From JAXHUK01 sp034189725 (GTDB lineage Bacteria > Chloroflexota > Dehalococcoidia > SZUA-161), in assembly GCA_034189725.1 (NCBI GenBank), contig JAXHUK010000071.1, positions 1-11,093 of the forward strand: DNA of 11,093 nucleotides. Reading direction: 5' to 3'. Below are positions 6,605-11,093 of the stretch, piece after piece. A program made the position numbers and the translations under genes. Position 1 is the stretch's first letter. Each line of letters begins with the position of its first letter. Below the pieces are notes generated by a model. That model was not told where the DNA came from and did no database searches. It saw only the letters and a program-made list of their open reading frames with translations.

Positions 6605-7651
6605 ATGGTAACAGAAAAAGAAAAGGCGCTGGATTTAGCGATTAGCCAGATTGAGAAGCAATTCGGCAAAGGCGCGATAATGAAGCTGGGTGACGAATCT
6701 GCTAAGATAGCGATTGAGGCTATCTCCACCGGATCGCCCTCATTAGATTTAGCCCTTGTCATCGGTGGCATCCCCCGAGGGAGAATTACGGAGATCTTCG
6801 GCCCTGAGGCCGCTGGTAAATCAACGCTTTGCCAGCACATCATCGCCGAAGCCCAAAAAACCGGTGGTATGGCAGCTTACATCGACGTAGAACATGCCCT
6901 CGATCCCATTTACGCCACCGCTTGCGGGGTGAAGATTGATGAGTTATTAATCTCTCAGCCCGATACTGGGGAGCAAGCTCTGGAGATCACCGAAACGTTG
7001 GTGCGTAGCGGAGCTGTCGATGTAATTGTTATTGACAGCGTAGCAGCCTTAGTCCCCCGAGCAGAGATCGAGGGAGAGATGGGAGAAGCCCATGTCGGGT
7101 TGCAAGCGCGACTAATGTCGCAGGCGTTGCGGAAACTTACAGCAGCTATAAGCAAATCAAATACTGCAGTTGTATTCGTCAACCAGCTCAGGGAGAAGGT
7201 AGGCATTGTTTTTGGCAATCCAGAAGTAACTCCAGGAGGTAGAGCTCTCAAGTTTTACAGTTCCCTCAGAATCGACCTCAGGCGAATAGATACGATTAAG
7301 GTGGGGACAAGAGCCGTAGGTTCCAGGATCAGGGCTAAGATAGTCAAGAACAAGACTGCTTCTCCATTCAGGCAGGCCGAGTTCGATATCATGTTTAGTT
7401 ATGGTATCAGCAGGGAAAGCGACCTTCTCGACCTGGGTGTCGAGATGGGAATTATCAAGAAGAGCGGCGCGTTCTTCTCATATAACGACACGCGCCTCGG
7501 ACAAGGTCGTGAAAATGCCAAGGACTTTCTCAAACAGCGGCCAGACCTTTCGCAAGAAATTGAGCGCCACATAAAATCCGCCGCCAGTATCCAAAAAGAA
7601 CCATCATATCCTGTCAGTTCTGAGCATGAACCAGTAGACCTGATAGAATAG
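6605..7651 (+). CDS. recA: Recombinase RecA
   Basis: ATP-dependent strand-exchange protein that forms filaments on single-stranded DNA for homologous recombination and SOS signalling. It is 348 residues from the ATG at 6605 (E. coli 352). The N-terminal polymerisation helix reads ALDLAISQIEKQFGKGAIM. Walker A is GPEAAGKST at 66-74, the same numbering as E. coli. It is followed by YIDVEHALDP with the catalytic Glu, Walker B VIVIDSVAAL, loop L1 near EMGEAHVGLQARLMSQ, and loop L2 near GNPEVTPGGRALKFY. The C-terminal domain ends in a short, mildly acidic tail. Several usually invariant spots differ: AA for SS in Walker A, VEHALDP for AEHALDP, and PEVTPGG for PETTPGG. None removes a key catalytic residue. 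recX follows after 88 bases without a clear terminator, so recA probably heads a recA-recX-rny-ymdB unit. The protein has no intein and no frameshift. Confidence 0.97.
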   Translation: MVTEKEKALDLAISQIEKQFGKGAIMKLGDESAKIAIEAISTGSPSLDLALVIGGIPRGRITEIFGPEAAGKSTLCQHIIAEAQKTGGMAAYIDVEHALDPIYATACGVKIDELLISQPDTGEQALEITETLVRSGAVDVIVIDSVAALVPRAEIEGEMGEAHVGLQARLMSQALRKLTAAISKSNTAVVFVNQLREKVGIVFGNPEVTPGGRALKFYSSLRIDLRRIDTIKVGTRAVGSRIRAKIVKNKTASPFRQAEFDIMFSYGISRESDLLDLGVEMGIIKKSGAFFSYNDTRLGQGRENAKDFLKQRPDLSQEIERHIKSAASIQKEPSYPVSSEHEPVDLIE

Positions 7652-7739
7652 CACTGACTTCACTTCTCTAACTACTCCGTTTAGCCACCCTGTAGAATGT
7701 TCAATCCTGCCTCAGGCCAATAGTATCTCGAGGAAAAGG

Positions 7740-8375
7740 ATGAACGTAACCATCATCAAGACTCAAAAGCGTCCCAATGGAATGGTCAAAGTATCCCTGG
7801 ATGAAGGATCCTCGTTCACTGTTAGCTCATCTGTAGCCGCTGAGGCTAACCTTCATGAAGGACAGGTGCTATCTCCTCACGAGATAGTTAGTATTCGAGA
7901 CGCTGAGCTACTCCATCGCTCGTTACATAGTGCACTGAGGTATCTCGGCCCACGCCCTCGAAGCGAAATGGAAATCAGGTTACGTTTACGTCGTCAAGGT
8001 TTTGCCCCAACAACTATCGAGACAACGATCGCGAAATTAAAAGAGCAAGGGCTACTAGACGATGTCGCTTTTGCAATGTACTGGCGGGAAAACAGGGGAA
8101 ACTTCAAACCTCTTAGTAGCCGCCGCATAGGATTTGAATTGAAACAGAAAGGCGTCAGTATTGAAGCTATCTCCGAAGTCACGGCAGAGATAGACGACGA
8201 GCCGTCTGCTTACCGGGCAGCACAGAGAAAAGCTCGCTCTCTCTCGGGGGTGGACTACCACACCTTCCGCAAGCGTCTGGCCATGTTTCTGAAACAGCGT
8301 GGCTTCGACTACGACTTGATTAATCGCACTATCGACCGTGTATGGCAAGAGGTAGGTACTACAAAACCAGATTAG
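7740..8375 (+). CDS. recX: Regulatory protein RecX
   Basis: Modulator of RecA that binds the RecA filament and usually limits its growth. The product has 211 residues. An N-terminal beta-rich stretch (about 1-50) is followed by RecX three-helix repeats: ALRYLGPRPRSEMEIRLRLR at about 65-84, the helices with LKEQGLLDDVAFAMYWRENR at about 102-121, ISSRRIGFELKQKGVS-like sequence around 128-140, and a last repeat ending FLKQRGFDYDLINRTIDRVW. YLGPRPRSEMEIRLRL and LDD..FA are family hallmarks. The ATG at 7740 is preceded by GAGGAAAAGG, a good ribosome binding site. It lies 88 bases after recA and 21 bases before rny. The recA-recX linkage is widespread and supports the call. Confidence 0.93.
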   Translation: MNVTIIKTQKRPNGMVKVSLDEGSSFTVSSSVAAEANLHEGQVLSPHEIVSIRDAELLHRSLHSALRYLGPRPRSEMEIRLRLRRQGFAPTTIETTIAKLKEQGLLDDVAFAMYWRENRGNFKPLSSRRIGFELKQKGVSIEAISEVTAEIDDEPSAYRAAQRKARSLSGVDYHTFRKRLAMFLKQRGFDYDLINRTIDRVWQEVGTTKPD

Positions 8376-8396
8376 CAGAAAAGAAAGGTCCCAGAA

Positions 8397-9926
8397 ATGA
8401 ATCCGCTATTATTAATACCGATCATCCTGTTCACCATTGTCATCGGTGTAGCTATAGGCTTCTTCGCGAGAAACGCTATAGTTGCCAGGAAAATGCATCA
8501 GATACAAAAAGAAGCCACCGAGATTGTTGCTGAGGCGTACACCAAGCAGAAAGAGATACTGCTCGAAGCTAAGGAAGACTCTTTAAAAATCAAGTCTGAG
8601 GTTGAGTCTGAGATACGCTCACGCCGCACCGAACTTAACCGTCAGGAACGGCGTATCTCACAGAAAGAGGAGAATCTTGACCGCAAAACCGAAGCCTTTG
8701 AGCGACGTGAACGTACTCTAGCAAATCAGGAAAAGGAGATAGAAACTACCCTGGGGCAGCTTGATGATATCAAGAAAAAGCAAGTTTCCCAGCTCGAGCT
8801 CATATCAGGCATGTCCACAACCGAGGCCAAAGATGCACTACTAAGCGCAGTTGAAGAGGAATGCCGCCAGGAAATGGCACAGCATATACGCAAAATCGAG
8901 GCCCAGGTCAAGGAGGAAGCCGACCAGCAAGCCAGAGAGATCATTTCGTTTGCCATCCAGAGATGCGCCAGTGATGTTGCTTCCGAGACTACTGTATCTG
9001 CCGTTCCCCTGCCCTCAGACGACATGAAAGGGAGGCTCATCGGACGCGAGGGGCGTAATATCCGAGCGCTGGAGAATGCCACCGGTGTCGACCTTATCGT
9101 GGATGATACCCCCGAGGCAGTAACGCTTTCGTGCTTTGATCCGATTCGCCGCGAAATAGCCAGGCTGGCACTAACCAGGCTTATCATCGATGGTCGTATC
9201 CACCCCGCCCGTATAGAAGAGGTGGTAGCGAAAGCTAAGGCCGAGGTAGACTCCATCATTCAGACCGAAGGTGAGCAAGCAGCTTACAAGGCGAGCGTCG
9301 TAGGACTTCACCCTGAGATAATCAAGCTCCTGGGTCGCCTGAAATATCGATTCAGTTACGGTCAAAACGTTCTCACGCACAGCATCGAAGTGTCAGCTCT
9401 ATCATCAATGATCGCCGCTGAATTAGGGGCCGACATGAAAATAGCGAAAACTGCGGGATTATTGCACGATATCGGCAAAGCGGCTGATCAAGACGTAGAA
9501 GGTCCTCACGCCGCCATCGGCGCCGACATAACAAGGAGACTCGGTAAGTCAACTGAGGTATCCAGAGCAATCGCTGAACACCATGGGGAAGTGGATACGA
9601 CCAGTATCTACGGCTTTATCGTCGCCGCAGCTGATGCTATATCGAGCTCACGGCCTGGAGCACGACAGGAGTCCTTAGACCAGCACCTGAAGCGGCTTGA
9701 GGCGTTGGAAGTCGTGGCTTCCAGTTTCCCCGGGGTAGAGAAATCGTTTGCTATACAGGCTGGTCGTGAGGTTCGTATCCTCGTCAAACCTGAGGAAATC
9801 GACGATCTGGCTACAATAAAGCTCGCTCGAGATATCGTGAAGAAAATAGAGGATAGCCTCGAATATCCAGGGCAGATAAAGGTCACTGTTATCCGTGAAA
9901 CTCGTTCTGTGGAATATGCTAAATAA
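8397..9926 (+). CDS. rny: Ribonuclease Y
   Basis: Membrane-anchored endoribonuclease that starts mRNA decay in many bacteria lacking RNase E. The product has 509 residues (B. subtilis 520). Domains in order: one N-terminal transmembrane helix (about 3-24); a long, highly charged coiled coil with many Glu, Lys and Arg (about 30-150); a KH RNA-binding domain with GREGRN (216-221); and an HD domain with H328 (LTHSIEV), the metal-binding pair H357-D358 in LLHDIGKA, EHHGEVD, and AAADAISSSRPGAR further on. The C-terminus reads YPGQIKVTVIRETRSVEYAK, as in the family. AAAGG lies about eight bases before the ATG. It starts 21 bases after recX, so cotranscription is likely. No change at active-site positions is seen. 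Confidence 0.97.
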   Translation: MNPLLLIPIILFTIVIGVAIGFFARNAIVARKMHQIQKEATEIVAEAYTKQKEILLEAKEDSLKIKSEVESEIRSRRTELNRQERRISQKEENLDRKTEAFERRERTLANQEKEIETTLGQLDDIKKKQVSQLELISGMSTTEAKDALLSAVEEECRQEMAQHIRKIEAQVKEEADQQAREIISFAIQRCASDVASETTVSAVPLPSDDMKGRLIGREGRNIRALENATGVDLIVDDTPEAVTLSCFDPIRREIARLALTRLIIDGRIHPARIEEVVAKAKAEVDSIIQTEGEQAAYKASVVGLHPEIIKLLGRLKYRFSYGQNVLTHSIEVSALSSMIAAELGADMKIAKTAGLLHDIGKAADQDVEGPHAAIGADITRRLGKSTEVSRAIAEHHGEVDTTSIYGFIVAAADAISSSRPGARQESLDQHLKRLEALEVVASSFPGVEKSFAIQAGREVRILVKPEEIDDLATIKLARDIVKKIEDSLEYPGQIKVTVIRETRSVEYAK

Positions 9927-9998
9927 CTAAAACCATATCTGTTGCCAGGCGCCTTGTCCGAGAGTGATCGTAAGCATAGCATCTGCAACGTTACCATT

Positions 9999-10012
9999 GG
10001 GGGGGTCTATTG
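9999..10012 (+). promoter_or_regulatory. G-run ribosome binding site and TTG start of the ymdB-family gene
   Basis: Seven consecutive G (9999-10005) lie four bases before the TTG start at 10010. The run can pair with the CCUCC of 16S rRNA partly through G-U pairs. Together with the family N-terminus (MRVLxIGDVVG) it supports TTG initiation over the in-frame ATG at 10022, which would remove the first strand of the fold. Confidence 0.6.
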
Positions 10013-10795
10013 AGAGTATTGATGATAGGAGATGTGGTAGGAAAACCAGGCAGGAGAGCCATGAAGGTGCTTCTGCCCGAGTTGCGACAGGAACATAAGA
10101 TCGATTTGATTATTGCCAATGGGGAAAATGCGGCAGGCGGTCTGGGACTGACTCCCACTACCGCTGACGAGTTATTCAAGTGCGGCGTTGACGTGATCAC
10201 CTCTGGCAACCACATCTGGCATCACAAGGACATCATTCCACATCTCGAAACTGAGCCACACATCCTGCGTCCATTGAATATGCCACCAGGTATACCCGGA
10301 CATGGTTACGTAATTATCGACAGCGTCATGGTAATCAATCTGTTGGGTCGCGTCTTCATAGGACACTTCGATTGCCCATTCCGAGCCATAGACCAGTTGC
10401 TCGAAGACATTAATCCCAAACCACCTGTGATATTGGTAGACTTTCACGGTGAAGCAACCGCCGAAAAAATGGCATTGGGATGGTATCTCGATGGACGGGT
10501 CAGCGCAATTGTCGGAACACATACCCACGTTGGCACTATCGACACCAGGATCCTACCACTAGGCACCGCTTTCGTTAGCGACATAGGTATGGTGGGTGCT
10601 ATCGACTCTGTTATTGGGGATGATGTTGAATCTGCAATCAATAGATTTCTCACATTGATGCCCCACCGCATAGCAGTAGGCAGAGGGAACTTGCTGTTCA
10701 ACTCCGTTCTGATCGACATAGATAGCGAATCAGGGAAGGCTCTGGCTATTCGAAGACTTGATAGAGAATTGGATACCCAAAAACAGGGGGCATAG
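10010..10795 (+). CDS. ymdB: YmdB-family metallophosphoesterase (TIGR00282 type)
   Basis: Calcineurin-like phosphoesterase of the YmdB family. Members hydrolyse 2',3'-cyclic nucleotides, and in Bacillus YmdB affects biofilm formation and RNase Y-dependent mRNA levels. The product has 261 residues, normal for the family. The two-metal site is readable: D8 (IGDVVG), E39 and N40 (ANGENAAGG), N67 and H68 (TSGNHIW), H146 (DFHGEATAEK), then H171 and H173 (GTHTHVGT). GRGNLLFNSVLIDID closes the fold. The start is TTG at 10010, since the canonical MRVLMIGDVVG begins there; the ATG at 10022 would cut off the first beta strand. It follows rny by 83 bases, a pairing common in Firmicutes and Chloroflexota that suggests a shared role in RNA turnover or signalling. 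The substrate in this organism is not known. Confidence 0.93.
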   Translation: MRVLMIGDVVGKPGRRAMKVLLPELRQEHKIDLIIANGENAAGGLGLTPTTADELFKCGVDVITSGNHIWHHKDIIPHLETEPHILRPLNMPPGIPGHGYVIIDSVMVINLLGRVFIGHFDCPFRAIDQLLEDINPKPPVILVDFHGEATAEKMALGWYLDGRVSAIVGTHTHVGTIDTRILPLGTAFVSDIGMVGAIDSVIGDDVESAINRFLTLMPHRIAVGRGNLLFNSVLIDIDSESGKALAIRRLDRELDTQKQGA

Positions 10796-10842
10796 CGTCA
10801 CCCACCAGCCCTGATATCCTGACAGCTACGGGAGACGGCACT

Positions 10843-10869
10843 ATAAAACAAAACAAACGCTCATGAGCG
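10843..10869 (-). terminator. Possible minus-strand terminator
   Basis: CGCTCATGAGCG at 10858-10869 is a perfect 12-base palindrome. Read on the minus strand it is followed by a T-rich tract (TTTGTTTTGTTTT). The stem is only four to five pairs, so this is weak. It would serve a gene to the right of the window transcribed toward ymdB. Confidence 0.28.
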
Positions 10870-10908
10870 GTTGCCCACCATCGAGTCAGGGAAAGAGAAG
10901 TGATAGCA

Positions 10909-10992
10909 CCGTTCATGGTGAGCCCTTCCGTTTTACTCAGGACAGGCTTGTCGAACCACAAATGACCCTCCGACAGGCTCAGGGCGAACGGG
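10909..10992. repeat. Dispersed-type palindromic repeat (CCGTTC...GAACGG family)
   Basis: The ends CCGTTCATGGTGAGC (10909-10923) and GCTCAGGGCGAACGG (10977-10991) form an imperfect inverted repeat. Inside lies GACAGGCTTGTCGAACCAC, and later CCGACAGGCTCAGGGCGAAC. Motifs of this kind (TTCGACAGGCTCAGGGTGAACGG and its partner GAGCTTGTCGAACCAC) are, from general knowledge, scattered between genes in many environmental bacterial genomes. Probably a non-autonomous extragenic palindromic element. Confidence 0.6.
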
Positions 10993-11093
10993 AAACAGCG
11001 TATTTTCATAGCAATACATGATATTGGTACTCACCGTGGTATCGGATTAGTACCATACCTTCCACAGTTATAACCTATAACCCACATGGATCG

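Larger units (their letters stand above)
10796..11093. other. Gene-free right end of the window
   Basis: No credible gene on either strand. The only open frame of note (minus strand, about 10746-11009) reads through a palindromic repeat and gives the ALSLSEG...FDKPVLSKTEG pattern typical of mis-annotated repeat DNA. The region holds a terminator-like palindrome and one dispersed-type repeat. Confidence 0.55.

Noticed and set aside
10746..11009. Minus-strand open frame of 87 codons at the right end
   Set aside because: Its ALSLSEG...FDKPVLSKTEG pattern is what the repeat at 10909-10992 encodes by chance; it overlaps the end of ymdB.
1..11093. CRISPR arrays, tRNA or rRNA genes, insertion sequences with transposases, phage or toxin-antitoxin genes, riboswitches
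   Set aside because: None seen on either strand. The window reads as ordinary housekeeping chromosome with small intergenic repeats, and no undescribed multi-gene system can be supported from it.

Overview
The window is a stretch of bacterial chromosome carrying housekeeping genes: DNA replication, repair and recombination, RNA turnover, and at the left edge part of a membrane-bound, probably sodium-translocating decarboxylase. The linked order recA, recX, rny (RNase Y), ymdB-family phosphoesterase, the form of each protein, the moderate GC content and the scattered palindromic repeats suggest an uncultured Chloroflexota relative, most likely Dehalococcoidia. That assignment is inferred from gene order and protein style, not from a database search.

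Layout. At 1-1646, on the minus strand, lie two genes of a biotin-dependent decarboxylase pump: a gamma-like subunit (909-1646) carrying an unusual duplicated module, then the beta subunit (1-876), which runs off the window. A gene-free stretch at 1659-2257 holds the outward promoter of that operon, two inverted repeats, a dispersed-type palindromic repeat and the dnaE promoter. dnaE (2258-5731, plus) encodes the replicative DNA polymerase III alpha subunit. Its extended -10 box ends only nine bases before the ATG, so the mRNA is probably leaderless. A convergent O6-alkylguanine-DNA alkyltransferase gene (ogt, minus, ending at 5813) follows. It is divergent from recA, and the space between them appears to hold a promoter in each direction.

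recA (6605-7651), recX (7740-8375), rny (8397-9926) and ymdB (10010-10795) are all on the plus strand with gaps of 21-88 bases and look like one transcription unit. RecA forms the recombinase filament, RecX is its modulator, RNase Y is the membrane-anchored mRNA endonuclease, and the YmdB-type phosphoesterase belongs to a family linked to RNase Y function in Bacillus. The last 298 bases contain no credible gene, but do contain a second palindromic dispersed-type repeat and a terminator-like palindrome facing the minus strand.

I see no tRNA, rRNA, CRISPR array, transposase, phage gene or toxin-antitoxin pair, and no clear sign of a new defence or biosynthetic system. The points most worth a second look are the duplicated module in the gamma-like subunit, the Asp-to-Glu change in the signature motif of the beta subunit, the apparently leaderless dnaE, and the complete metal-ligand set in the DnaE PHP domain.
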